From assembly GCF_019665765.1 (NCBI RefSeq), contig NZ_CP081150.1, positions 1,116,001 through 1,180,000 of the forward strand: a DNA stretch of 64,000 nucleotides, written 5' to 3'. A program made the position numbers and the translations under genes. This stretch comes from Deefgea tanakiae. GTDB taxonomy: Bacteria > Pseudomonadota > Gammaproteobacteria > Burkholderiales > Chitinibacteraceae. This document shows positions 36,377-44,984 of this stretch, piece by piece. The notes below the pieces were generated by a model. That model was given only the letters and a program-made list of their open reading frames with translations, made no database searches and was not told the DNA's origin. Every line of letters starts with the position of its first letter. Within the stretch, counting starts at the first letter, position 1.

Positions 36377-37701
36377 GCGCGCATACTTTGCAGCAGCTTC
36401 AATCGGGAGAGCTAAAAGGGATTAAAAGGCTGGATTTGTCGTGTGGACTGACCGAATTCCCATCGGAGATTTTTGATTTGGCCGATAATTTGGAGGTGCT
36501 CAATCTATCTAGCAATCAGTTATCCAGTCTGCCGAATGACTTGTGGCGCTTGCACAAGATGCAAATCATTTTTTGCTCGGATAATTTATTTACTGAGCTA
36601 CCTGCTGTCTTGGGCGCTTGCCCCGCGTTGACGATGATTGGATTTAAGGCCAACCAGATTGCTTCGGTTCCGGCTGCATCTTTGCCAAAATCACTGCGTT
36701 GGTTGGTGTTGACTGATAATCGAATTGTTCAATTGCCGGATAGCTTGGGTGATTGTGTTGGCTTGCAAAAATTGATGTTGGCGGGTAACCAATTGCGCGA
36801 ACTGCCTGTGTCGATGGTCAATTGCCAGCAGTTAGAGTTGATTCGCTTGGCGGCGAACCAATTTGCGGAGCTGCCTGCGTGCTTGTTTGAGCTGCCTCGG
36901 CTGTCTTGGTTGGCCTTGGGTGGGAATCCTTTGGGGGATGACTTGGTGGCACAGCGCCTTGCGCAGCAAAATTTGGCTCAAGTGCCTTGGTCGGCACTGA
37001 CAGTGGGTTCACTTTTAGGTGAAGGGGCTTCGGGTGCGATCTATCAAGCTCAGTATTGCTGTACTGAATCTGTAAAGTCGGGTGTCGCGCTGAAATTGTT
37101 TAAGGGGCAAGTAACCAGTGATGGCCTGCCTGAAACCGAAATGGCGACATGCAGTGCTGCGGGTTCGCATCCAAATTTGATTGGTGTGTTGGCGCGGTTG
37201 GTGGGGCATCCTGAATGTGTGCAAGGCCTGTTGGTGCCTTTGATTTTGCCTGAGTTTTCGGTGTTGGCGCGGCCGCCCAGCTTGGTTAGTTGCACCCGTG
37301 ATATGTATGCCGACGATTTGAGTTTGAGCGTGTCGGTGGCGATCCATATTGCACGATGCGTCGCCAGTGCTGCGGCGCACTTGCATCAACGTGGGGTTTT
37401 GCATGGTGATCTGTATGCGCATAATGTTTTGCGTAATGCGGATGGATATGCGTATCTTGGGGATTTTGGTGCCGCTGCATTCTATGATAAAGACAGTTTG
37501 TCGGCGCAATGGATCGAGAGGGTCGAAGTGAGGGCTTTTTCTTGTCTGTTGGAGGAGTTGCTGGCACGAGTGAATTGGTCGTCTGATCTGGCTCAATTGA
37601 AGCAAGATTTGTATCAGCTTCAATCGGAGTGTGCGCAGGCTAAAGTTATGCAACGCCCAGATTTTGTGGGTGTTCTAGCTGCTTTGGGTGTTGTGTTGTA
37701 G
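36373..37701 (+). CDS. Leucine-rich-repeat protein with C-terminal protein-kinase domain
   Basis: A 442-residue fusion. Residues about 15-185 hold seven or so leucine-rich repeats (LEVLNLSSNQLSSLP, LRWLVLTDNRIVQLP, LQKLMLAGNQLRELP, LELIRLAANQFAELP). Residues about 212-440 hold a eukaryotic-like kinase domain: glycine loop GEGASGAIYQA (216-226), lysine in ALKLFK (about 241), catalytic loop HGDLYAHNVL with Asp346 and Asn351, and metal-binding DFG (364-366). The HRD arginine is glycine, and the P+1/APE region is not obvious, so the domain is short. No membrane segment or signal peptide is seen, so it is probably cytosolic. Targets are unknown. Confidence 0.87.
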   Translation: MSAHTLQQLQSGELKGIKRLDLSCGLTEFPSEIFDLADNLEVLNLSSNQLSSLPNDLWRLHKMQIIFCSDNLFTELPAVLGACPALTMIGFKANQIASVPAASLPKSLRWLVLTDNRIVQLPDSLGDCVGLQKLMLAGNQLRELPVSMVNCQQLELIRLAANQFAELPACLFELPRLSWLALGGNPLGDDLVAQRLAQQNLAQVPWSALTVGSLLGEGASGAIYQAQYCCTESVKSGVALKLFKGQVTSDGLPETEMATCSAAGSHPNLIGVLARLVGHPECVQGLLVPLILPEFSVLARPPSLVSCTRDMYADDLSLSVSVAIHIARCVASAAAHLHQRGVLHGDLYAHNVLRNADGYAYLGDFGAAAFYDKDSLSAQWIERVEVRAFSCLLEELLARVNWSSDLAQLKQDLYQLQSECAQAKVMQRPDFVGVLAALGVVL

Positions 37702-37739
37702 AAAAATCTAGGTAAATTCCCTAAATTAGTGATTCCTAC

Positions 37740-37768
37740 TTGACATATGTAGTGACAGGATTTAACTT
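37740..37768 (+). promoter_or_regulatory. Promoter of the psrA-like gene
   Basis: TTGACA (37740-37745), a perfect -35, and TAACTT (37763-37768), a weak -10, spaced by 17 bases. The -10 abuts the operator at 37768-37785, consistent with autorepression. Confidence 0.55.
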
Positions 37769-37785
37769 TCAAACAGTCGTTTGAA
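37768..37785. promoter_or_regulatory. PsrA-type operator
   Basis: Perfect inverted repeat TTCAAAC (37768-37774) / GTTTGAA (37779-37785) with spacer AGTC. This fits the (G/C)AAAC-N2-4-GTTT(G/C) consensus known for Pseudomonas PsrA. It lies 34 bases upstream of the TetR-family gene it most likely serves. Confidence 0.75.
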
Positions 37786-37819
37786 TTTGACTTAAATCAA
37801 GTTATTACTGGGGTAGGAA

Positions 37820-38464
37820 ATGGAAACCGGAAAAGCGCTAGAAACATCGCAGCGCATTTTAGATGCCGCCGAGTTGTTATTTGTTGAGCATGGTTTTGCT
37901 GGTACTTCAATGCGGCAAATCACCAGTGCTGCCGGTGTCAATATCGCGGCTGTTAATTATTATTTCGGCTCAAAAGATGGTTTATTTCAAGCTGTCTTTG
38001 AGCGTCGCGCAGAGCCTTTTGCGCAACTTTCAATCCGCAAAATCGACGAACTCACTACAAATAAAAACGATTATTCCGCCATCGAAGTAGCGCAGGCATT
38101 TATGACCGCAGCGATGGAGATGGGAAGCAATCCAGAGTACGGTGGCCTAGTTTTTGTGAAGTTACTTGCTCGTAGTTATGTCGAACCCAATCCTGTCTTA
38201 AAAGAAAAACTTCCGCAACGCTATGGTGAATTGACCCGCAAATACTTGGCTGCGCTCAGTCATGCCTTGCCGCATCTATCGAACGCAGAAATCAATTGGC
38301 GCTTTCATTTTATGACCAGTGCAATGTTTAACGCGTTTGCGGGTAATAACGTTATGCGTTTATTTATGGCGCAGCCCTTAGTCAATGCGCGCGACCCTCA
38401 GCTCGTTGCTGAGATGTTGATGCCATTTATTGCTGCGGGCCTCAATAGCCCAGCAGCGCAATAA
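37820..38464 (+). CDS. TetR-family fatty-acid regulator (PsrA-like)
   Basis: A 214-residue TetR protein. N-terminal HTH: SQRILDAAELLFVEHGFAGTSMRQITSAAGVNIAAVNYYFGSKDGLFQAVF (read in parts), followed by a ligand domain of the PsrA type (EYGGLVFVKLLARSYVEPNP, LPQRYGELTRKYLAALSHALPHL). In Pseudomonas, PsrA represses beta-oxidation genes and itself until long-chain fatty acids or acyl-CoA bind. Here it is followed by fadE, fadL, fadB and fadA, and its promoter carries a perfect PsrA-type site. The assignment is by resemblance plus context. Confidence 0.87.
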   Translation: METGKALETSQRILDAAELLFVEHGFAGTSMRQITSAAGVNIAAVNYYFGSKDGLFQAVFERRAEPFAQLSIRKIDELTTNKNDYSAIEVAQAFMTAAMEMGSNPEYGGLVFVKLLARSYVEPNPVLKEKLPQRYGELTRKYLAALSHALPHLSNAEINWRFHFMTSAMFNAFAGNNVMRLFMAQPLVNARDPQLVAEMLMPFIAAGLNSPAAQ

Positions 38465-38483
38465 AAACCACTCGGAGAATCAC

Positions 38484-40940
38484 ATGTCCATCTTAATTTG
38501 CATTATTGCTGTTGTGGTTTTGTTGGGGGTGTTAGCGTATTCGCGAGCACCACTATGGTGGAGTTCATTGCTCTTGTTGATTGGCGCTGGCTATGCCGTC
38601 TTGCAGCAGGGGGCGCATCCTGCTGTGACGGGTATCTTGTTGGCTGCATTGTTGGTGCTTAATCTCAAACCAATACGTCGCGCTATTTTGACTGGTCCTT
38701 TGTTTGCTGTGTTCCGCAAAATTACCCCGCCGATGTCGCAAACCGAACAAGAAGCCGTCGATGCCGGTACGGTGTGGTGGGATCGCGATCTCTTTTCGGG
38801 TAAGCCTGATTTTGCCAAATTGCATCAATATGCAGCGCCAAAGCTGAGTGCGGAAGAAGAAGCTTTTTTAAATGGCCCAACTGAGCAATTGTGCGAAATG
38901 CTAAATGACTGGGATATCACGCAAAAGCGCAAAGATCTCTCTCCTGAAGCATGGGATTTCATTAAGAAAAATGGCTTTTTGGGTTTGATTATCAAAAAAG
39001 AATTTGGCGGTAAAGAATTTAGTAACTATGCCCACGCCCGCGTTGTGACCAAGATTGCGACCCGTTCTGGCTCGGCCGCCGTCACGGTAATGGTGCCAAA
39101 TTCACTCGGCCCAGGTGAGTTGCTTCAGCACTACGGCACGGCCGAGCAAAAAAACTACTATTTGCCACGTTTGGCTGTCGGTGAAGAAATTCCTTGTTTT
39201 GCATTAACCAGCCCAGAGGCGGGTTCTGATGCGGGCGGAATTCCTGACTTTGGTGTGGTGACGCGTGGTAGCTATACCGATCCGCGCACCGGCGTTTATT
39301 TTGAGAATGTGCTCGGGATTCGCCTGACTTGGGAAAAGCGCTACATCACGCTCGGCCCTGTCGCGACGATTTTGGGTTTGGCGTTCAAGTTGTACGATCC
39401 AGATCAATTGCTGGGTGACAAAGAAGATATCGGCATTACTTGTGCTTTGATTCCAACGGCACACGAAGGTGTTGAAATTGGCCGTCGTCATTATCCAGGC
39501 ACTAGCGCGTTCCAAAATGGCCCGAACTGGGGTAAGGACGTATTTATCCCGATGGATTGGGTGATTGGCGGGCAAGATTTCGTCGGCAAAGGTTGGAAAA
39601 TGCTGGTCGAATGCTTGTCGGTTGGGCGCTGCATTTCCTTACCTGCGATGTCGGTGGCGACTGGGATGTTGTCGTCGTACACCACGGGTGCATATGCGCG
39701 GATTCGTAGTCAATTTGGTTTGTCGATTGGTCGCTTTGAAGGGGTTGATGAAGCCTTGGGTCGTATCGGTGGCTTGACTTACCAAATGGATGCGGCGCAA
39801 CGATTGGCGCTCACCGCATTGGATTCAGGTGAAAAACCATCGGTAATCTCGGGGATTTTGAAATACCACAATACCGAAAAAATGCGCAAAGCATTGAACG
39901 ATGCAATGGATGTGCATGGTGGTAAAGCGGTATGTATTGGCCCGCGTAACTATCTGGCTCTTGGCTATCACGCCATACCTGTTGCGATCACTGTCGAAGG
40001 CGCAAATATTCTAACGCGCAGCATGATTATCTTTGGTCAAGGTGCAATTCGCAGCCATCCTTTTGTTCTGCGTGAATTAAAAGCGGCGATGAATAAAGAT
40101 TTGGTGGCGTTTGATGATGCGGTGATCGGTCATATTGGCTTTGCGATTTCAAATATGGTGCGCAGCATTTGGATGGGGTTGACTGGTGCTCGATTTGTTT
40201 CTGCACCTGTTGATGGACCAACGGCACAAAACTATCGCGATATCGTGCGTTTCTCATCTGCTTTTGCCTTCTTGGCTGATACCGGCATGGCGACGCTCGG
40301 CGGTAGCTTGAAGTTTAAAGAGAAGCTGTCTGCTCGCTTGGGCGATATGTTGTCGAATTTGTACATCGCGACAGCGGCGTTGAAAAAATTCCACGACGAT
40401 GGTCAACCGAAAGAAGATCGTCCATTGGTACGTTGGGCGGTAGAAACTGCGCTATACGACTGCCAAGAAGCAATGCACGGCTTTTTAGCTAACCATCCAA
40501 ATCGTTTTGTTGCTTGGTTTGCGCGTCGAGTGGTGTTTCCTTGTGGTATGACTTTGGCGCAGCCTGCAGATCGCGTTGGTACTCGGATTGCACGCAATTT
40601 GATGGAGCCTTGCGCATCACGTGATCGCTTGGTGCAGTTTATGTACCGTAGTAAAGATGAAACCGATTCGGTTGGTGTGCTTGAGCATGCATTGAAAGCA
40701 GTGATTGCGACTGAAGGCATCGAAAGCAAATTGCGCCGTGCGCAACGTGAAGGCCAGCTTAAATCAATTACCGCTAAAGCTCGTTTACAAGAAGCATTGT
40801 CGTTGGGCTTGATTACGGCCGATGAACATACTGAGATCGTGAGGGCTAGACGCTTAAAACGCGAAGTGATTATGGTTGATGATTTTGATTCAAATTTAGA
40901 AACTGCCGATGTAGACGCAATTCATCGGTCGATTGTGTGA
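38484..40940 (+). CDS. fadE: Acyl-CoA dehydrogenase FadE
   Basis: First step of beta-oxidation: FAD-dependent desaturation of acyl-CoA. It is the large FadE type (818 residues; E. coli 814), with two N-terminal hydrophobic segments (ILICIIAVVVLLGVLAYS and WWSSLLLLIGAGYAVL) that tie it to the membrane. The acyl-CoA dehydrogenase core includes FALTSPEAGSDAG, NGPNWGKDVFIPMDWVIGG, TAYQMDAAQ-type TYQMDAAQRLAL and VHGGKAVCIGPRNYLALGYH, followed by the DUF1974 C-terminal domain. ATG 38484 has CGGAGA upstream. It starts 19 bases after the regulator. Confidence 0.95.
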   Translation: MSILICIIAVVVLLGVLAYSRAPLWWSSLLLLIGAGYAVLQQGAHPAVTGILLAALLVLNLKPIRRAILTGPLFAVFRKITPPMSQTEQEAVDAGTVWWDRDLFSGKPDFAKLHQYAAPKLSAEEEAFLNGPTEQLCEMLNDWDITQKRKDLSPEAWDFIKKNGFLGLIIKKEFGGKEFSNYAHARVVTKIATRSGSAAVTVMVPNSLGPGELLQHYGTAEQKNYYLPRLAVGEEIPCFALTSPEAGSDAGGIPDFGVVTRGSYTDPRTGVYFENVLGIRLTWEKRYITLGPVATILGLAFKLYDPDQLLGDKEDIGITCALIPTAHEGVEIGRRHYPGTSAFQNGPNWGKDVFIPMDWVIGGQDFVGKGWKMLVECLSVGRCISLPAMSVATGMLSSYTTGAYARIRSQFGLSIGRFEGVDEALGRIGGLTYQMDAAQRLALTALDSGEKPSVISGILKYHNTEKMRKALNDAMDVHGGKAVCIGPRNYLALGYHAIPVAITVEGANILTRSMIIFGQGAIRSHPFVLRELKAAMNKDLVAFDDAVIGHIGFAISNMVRSIWMGLTGARFVSAPVDGPTAQNYRDIVRFSSAFAFLADTGMATLGGSLKFKEKLSARLGDMLSNLYIATAALKKFHDDGQPKEDRPLVRWAVETALYDCQEAMHGFLANHPNRFVAWFARRVVFPCGMTLAQPADRVGTRIARNLMEPCASRDRLVQFMYRSKDETDSVGVLEHALKAVIATEGIESKLRRAQREGQLKSITAKARLQEALSLGLITADEHTEIVRARRLKREVIMVDDFDSNLETADVDAIHRSIV

Positions 40941-41015
40941 AGCAGAATAAATGTTGGTGACTGAGTTAATTCGGAGCCAACTGAACTCAATGCAGTACCC
41001 CTTGGAGATTCAAAT

Positions 41016-42335
41016 ATGAAACAGCTTGTACGTTCCTTAAAAGTGATTGGTGCTGGTAGTTTAATGTTGGGTTCGGCCTCTGTAATGGCGTCGGGCTACC
41101 ATTTTGGTACGCAAAGTGCCAGTAATCAGGGGGTGGCCAATTCGGGCGCTGCGGAGGTGATGGATGCGTCGACGATTTTTTACAATCCGGCCGGTTTGAC
41201 TCGTTTGGAAGGTACACAAGTTTCGGGTGTCTTGAATGTGATTATTCCTGATGGCGAGTACACCAATATTAAATCAACCACCGCAACGGGTAAGACCATT
41301 ACCGGTGGAAATGGCGGTAATTTTGGTACCACAACACCGGTGCCACATTTTTATGCTTCGCATCAAATTAACGACAAAATGACGGTTGGCTTGGGCGTGT
41401 TTGTGCCTTTTGGCTCGCATACCGATTATGAACCGGGCTGGGTAGGGCGTTATCAAACTTTGGAAAGTCAAATTCAGACGATGAATTTTAATCCGTCGAT
41501 TGCTTACAAAGTGAATGAGACAGTCTCTTTGGGTGCGGGTGTGAGTGCGCAATATATTAAAGGTACTTTAAGCAAGGCTTTGGATTTGGGTACGGCCACT
41601 CGCAACCCTGCGTTGTCTGGCAATCCTGCATTTGATGGAAAGTCTGAGGTGGATGGTGACGACATTGGCTTTGGCTATAACTTTGGTGCTTTGTTTACTT
41701 TGAGTGAGTCAACCCGTGTTGGTGTGGCATATCGTTCAAAAATCAGACATACCCTTGAGGGTGACCTGAAGTTCACGGTGCCCGCAGCGTTGCAAGCGAC
41801 ACCGATTGGGCAAAGCCTGAAAAACACTGCAGCGACTTTGAATGTGGAAACACCAGAGTCATTTTCTATCAATGCTTTTCATCAGTTGACGCCAGAATGG
41901 GCGATGACGGCTGATTACACATGGACTGCTCACTCGCGTTTTGAAGAAATTCGTATTCAAGCCGATGGTCGCGCTGATTCGGTGACGGTTAATAACTGGA
42001 AAGACACTAACCGCTATTCAATTGGCGCGATTTACACCCCGAATTCATCATGGGTGTTCCGTGCCGGTCTGGCTTATGACCAATCCCCTGAGGATAGTGA
42101 AACCACGCGCATTGCAAGCATTCCAGATAGTGATCGCATTTGGTATGCCTTGGGCGCTCGTTACAACATCAACGCCAATAATTCGATCGATTTAGCGGCT
42201 ATTTATGTTCAGCTGAAAGATTCAACCATCAACCGTAAACCGCTACATCCAAGCGAGCAAGGTGCTGGAACGATTAACGGTAACTACAGCGTTGATTCGA
42301 TTACCTTAGGTATGCAATACAACTATCGCTTTTGA
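41016..42335 (+). CDS. fadL: Long-chain fatty-acid outer-membrane transporter FadL
   Basis: Outer-membrane beta-barrel that takes up long-chain fatty acids. Signal peptide MKQLVRSLKVIGAGSLMLGSASVMASG; the conserved N-terminal hatch region is FGTQSASNQGVANSGAAEVM followed by STIFYNPAGLTRL (NPA motif). The C-terminus ends SITLGMQYNYRF with a terminal phenylalanine, as expected of barrel proteins recognised by BAM. 439 residues. It lies between fadE and fadB, 75 bases after fadE, so uptake and oxidation are encoded together. Confidence 0.95.
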   Translation: MKQLVRSLKVIGAGSLMLGSASVMASGYHFGTQSASNQGVANSGAAEVMDASTIFYNPAGLTRLEGTQVSGVLNVIIPDGEYTNIKSTTATGKTITGGNGGNFGTTTPVPHFYASHQINDKMTVGLGVFVPFGSHTDYEPGWVGRYQTLESQIQTMNFNPSIAYKVNETVSLGAGVSAQYIKGTLSKALDLGTATRNPALSGNPAFDGKSEVDGDDIGFGYNFGALFTLSESTRVGVAYRSKIRHTLEGDLKFTVPAALQATPIGQSLKNTAATLNVETPESFSINAFHQLTPEWAMTADYTWTAHSRFEEIRIQADGRADSVTVNNWKDTNRYSIGAIYTPNSSWVFRAGLAYDQSPEDSETTRIASIPDSDRIWYALGARYNINANNSIDLAAIYVQLKDSTINRKPLHPSEQGAGTINGNYSVDSITLGMQYNYRF

Positions 42336-42400
42336 TCAACTGTTGAGGGCGTGATGGCGCAGCCTAGTCTGTCACGCGTTCTCTGCTTTGAGGAAATACT

Positions 42401-44797
42401 ATGACTTTATCATCGACCCATTCAATTCGTCGTGTTGCCGTTTTGGGTGCAGGGGTAATGGGCGCGCAAATCGCAGCTCATCTATCCAATGCTGGAATTG
42501 AAACCGTTTTGTTTGATTTGCCGGCGACTGACGGCAATCCAAATGCGATTGCATTAAAAGCACTTGATAATCTGAAAAAGTTAAAACCAGCGCCGCTAAT
42601 GTCGGCTAGTCGTGTCGATGGCATTGCCCCGGCCAATTACGGTACAGACTTGGCGTTATTGAGTGGTTGCGATTTGGTGATTGAGGCGATTGCGGAGCGT
42701 TTGGATTGGAAAGCGGATCTTTATGCCAAAATAGCACCACATCTTGCTTCACATGCAATTTTAGCCAGTAATACTTCTGGCTTATCCATTGAAAAACTCG
42801 CGGGGAGCGTGCCAGCGGAGTTGCAATCTCGCTTTTGCGGTATTCACTTCTTTAATCCGCCACGCTATATGTATTTGGTCGAACTTATTGCTACCAAAGC
42901 ATGTCAGGCTGATACCCTTGATGCACTGGAAACCTTTCTAACTTTGCGTTTAGGCAAAGGCGTGGTTCGCGCCAAAGATACTCCGAATTTTATTGCCAAC
43001 CGCATTGGCGTATTTTCGATGCTGACCACCATCAAGCACGCAGAAACCTTTGGTATTCGTTTTGACGTGGTCGATGATTTAACGGGGCCAAAACTAGGTC
43101 GTCCTAAATCAGCGACTTTCCGCACTGCGGACGTGGTCGGCTTGGATACATTTGCTCACGTCGTGAAAACGATGACGGATGCGCTCGGCGATGATCCGTG
43201 GCATGGCTTATTCCAAACGCCAGAATGGCTGAATCGCTTGATCGCAGCCGGCGCTTTGGGCCAAAAAACACGGCAAGGGATTTTTAAGAAAGTCGGTAAA
43301 GATGTATTGATGCTCGATCCGGCTACTGGTGAATATATAGCTGGCGGTCAAAAAGCGTCGGATGAAGTCAAAGCCTTGCTAAAAAATCCAGATGCCGCTG
43401 CCAAGATTGCTGCTTTGCGTGCATCTGAACATCCTGAAGCGCAATTTATTTGGGCTTGCCTGCGTGACGTTTGGCACTACATCGCCGTTCAGCTCGAGCA
43501 CATTGCCGACAATGCACGGGATGTCGATTTTGCGATTCGCTGGGGTTTCGGCTGGGAGCAAGGTCCGTTTGAAATGTGGCAAGCCGCTGGATGGCAGGCC
43601 ATTGCGGCGGCAATTAATGAAGATATCGCCGCAGGTAAAACACTCTCGAGCACTCCGCTGCCAGCTTGGGTGATGGTGCGCGATGGTGTGCATACGCCGC
43701 AGGGTTCATTCAGTGCTGCAACTGCTGCTATGGTTGGTCGTTCGAACTTGCCTGTATACGAACGCCAATTCTATCCGCCAACGGTATTGGGCGAGGCTGA
43801 GCCTGATTTTGGCGAGACTTTGTTTGAAAACGATAGCGTGCGGATGTGGTTGCCGCCAGCGAGTGTCGGTGCATCAGCAAATGATATTCCAGTACTGAGC
43901 TTTAAAACCAAAGCGCATTGCGTGGGTGCTAATGTATTGGCTGGTGTCCAAGAATCTATCAAGATTGCAGAGCAATACCATCCTGGTTTGGTGATTTGGC
44001 ACTCGACTGCACCGTTCTCGGTCGGTGCTGATTTGATGAGTATGGGGCCCGCGTTTATGACCGGCGACTTTGCCGCGATTGAAAACATGGTCGCGGAATT
44101 CCAAAATACCTCGCAAGCGATTAAATACGCCAAAGTGCCCGTCGTCGGCGCGGCGCAAGGTTATGCGTTTGGTGGTGGTTGCGAATTCCTGATGCATTGC
44201 GCTCGCGTCGTGGCGCACGTTGAAACCTACATCGGTTTGGTTGAGGTGGGCGTTGGTTTGTTGCCTGCTGGTGGTGGTTGTAAAGAATTCGCGCTACGCG
44301 CTTCGCGTCTTGCTCGTAACGGCAATATTTTGGAAGTATTAAAAGACTATTACCTAGCGATGGCGACGGCCAAAGTCGGTACCAGTGCCGAAGAAGGTCA
44401 GCAAATTGGCTATCTCAAAGAATCTGACGTGATCGTGATGAATGCCAATGAGTTACTGTATGTGGCGCAAGCCCAAGTTCGTGCAATGGCTGCGGCCGGA
44501 TACCGTGCACCTGTGCGCCCTAAAGCGTTTGCGGTAGCGGGGCGCTCGGGCGCAGCAACGATTCGTGCGCAACTGGTCAATATGCTGGAGGGCGGCTTTA
44601 TTTCCAAATACGACTTCCATATTGGCGTGCAGATTGCCGAGATTGTATGCGGTGGCGATGTGGATGCGGGGACTTTGGTGGACGAAGATTGGATTCTTAA
44701 GCTTGAGCGTGAACGGTTTATGGGCTTGCTGAAAAAAGGCAAAACTCAAGAGCGCATCATGCACATGATTGAATTCAATAAACCCCTACGCAACTAA
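42401..44797 (+). CDS. fadB: 3-hydroxyacyl-CoA dehydrogenase/enoyl-CoA hydratase fusion
   Basis: Bifunctional beta-oxidation enzyme of 798 residues. Domain order is dehydrogenase first: NAD motif VAVLGAGVMGAQIAAHLSNAG (about 12-32), catalytic histidine in CGIHFFNPPRYM, second dehydrogenase half around residues 190-420. The crotonase-fold hydratase follows (about 500-690), with both glutamates in GGGCEFLMHC and VEVGVGLLPAGGG. This order is opposite to E. coli FadB/FadJ and like the FadN-type enzymes of Bacillus and many betaproteobacteria. The stop codon lies inside the left tip of a palindromic element. Confidence 0.93.
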   Translation: MTLSSTHSIRRVAVLGAGVMGAQIAAHLSNAGIETVLFDLPATDGNPNAIALKALDNLKKLKPAPLMSASRVDGIAPANYGTDLALLSGCDLVIEAIAERLDWKADLYAKIAPHLASHAILASNTSGLSIEKLAGSVPAELQSRFCGIHFFNPPRYMYLVELIATKACQADTLDALETFLTLRLGKGVVRAKDTPNFIANRIGVFSMLTTIKHAETFGIRFDVVDDLTGPKLGRPKSATFRTADVVGLDTFAHVVKTMTDALGDDPWHGLFQTPEWLNRLIAAGALGQKTRQGIFKKVGKDVLMLDPATGEYIAGGQKASDEVKALLKNPDAAAKIAALRASEHPEAQFIWACLRDVWHYIAVQLEHIADNARDVDFAIRWGFGWEQGPFEMWQAAGWQAIAAAINEDIAAGKTLSSTPLPAWVMVRDGVHTPQGSFSAATAAMVGRSNLPVYERQFYPPTVLGEAEPDFGETLFENDSVRMWLPPASVGASANDIPVLSFKTKAHCVGANVLAGVQESIKIAEQYHPGLVIWHSTAPFSVGADLMSMGPAFMTGDFAAIENMVAEFQNTSQAIKYAKVPVVGAAQGYAFGGGCEFLMHCARVVAHVETYIGLVEVGVGLLPAGGGCKEFALRASRLARNGNILEVLKDYYLAMATAKVGTSAEEGQQIGYLKESDVIVMNANELLYVAQAQVRAMAAAGYRAPVRPKAFAVAGRSGAATIRAQLVNMLEGGFISKYDFHIGVQIAEIVCGGDVDAGTLVDEDWILKLERERFMGLLKKGKTQERIMHMIEFNKPLRN

Positions 44798-44939
44798 GAG
44801 TGCGTTTAAAAGAGCTGCGCATCCCGCTATAGCGCGTCGTGCGGTGCTCGGAATCCTCATGTACTCGATGTACATTCCGGTTCCTGCGCTCCGGTCGCCG
44901 CACTCTATCGTGTGCTCGCATCTTTTAATTCGCACTCTT
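44796..44939. repeat. 144-bp palindromic element between fadB and fadA
   Basis: The outer arms AAGAGTGCG (44796-44804) and CGCACTCTT (44931-44939) are perfect inverted repeats. Inside, TAAAAGA pairs with TCTTTTA, and the centre is ATGTAC (44859-44864) / GTACAT (44870-44875) around TCGAT. Centres of the outer and inner repeats coincide at about 44867, so the whole segment can fold into one long imperfect hairpin. There is no coding capacity of note. It could be a REP/MITE-like unit; copy number elsewhere cannot be judged. It starts within the fadB stop codon. Confidence 0.8.
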
Positions 44940-44984
44940 GTGAGAATTATGTTTGGCCTTGGCTGAAAATTTCAGGAGCTCAAA

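Noticed and set aside
37015-37653. 212-codon open frame on the minus strand inside the LRR-kinase gene
   Set aside because: It is antisense to a well-supported domain protein, has a His/Gln/Thr-rich composition typical of shadow frames, no ribosome site and no recognisable family.
44769-44966. 65-codon plus-strand frame across the palindromic element
   Set aside because: Most of it is the inverted repeat itself and it starts inside fadB; explained by the element, not by coding.
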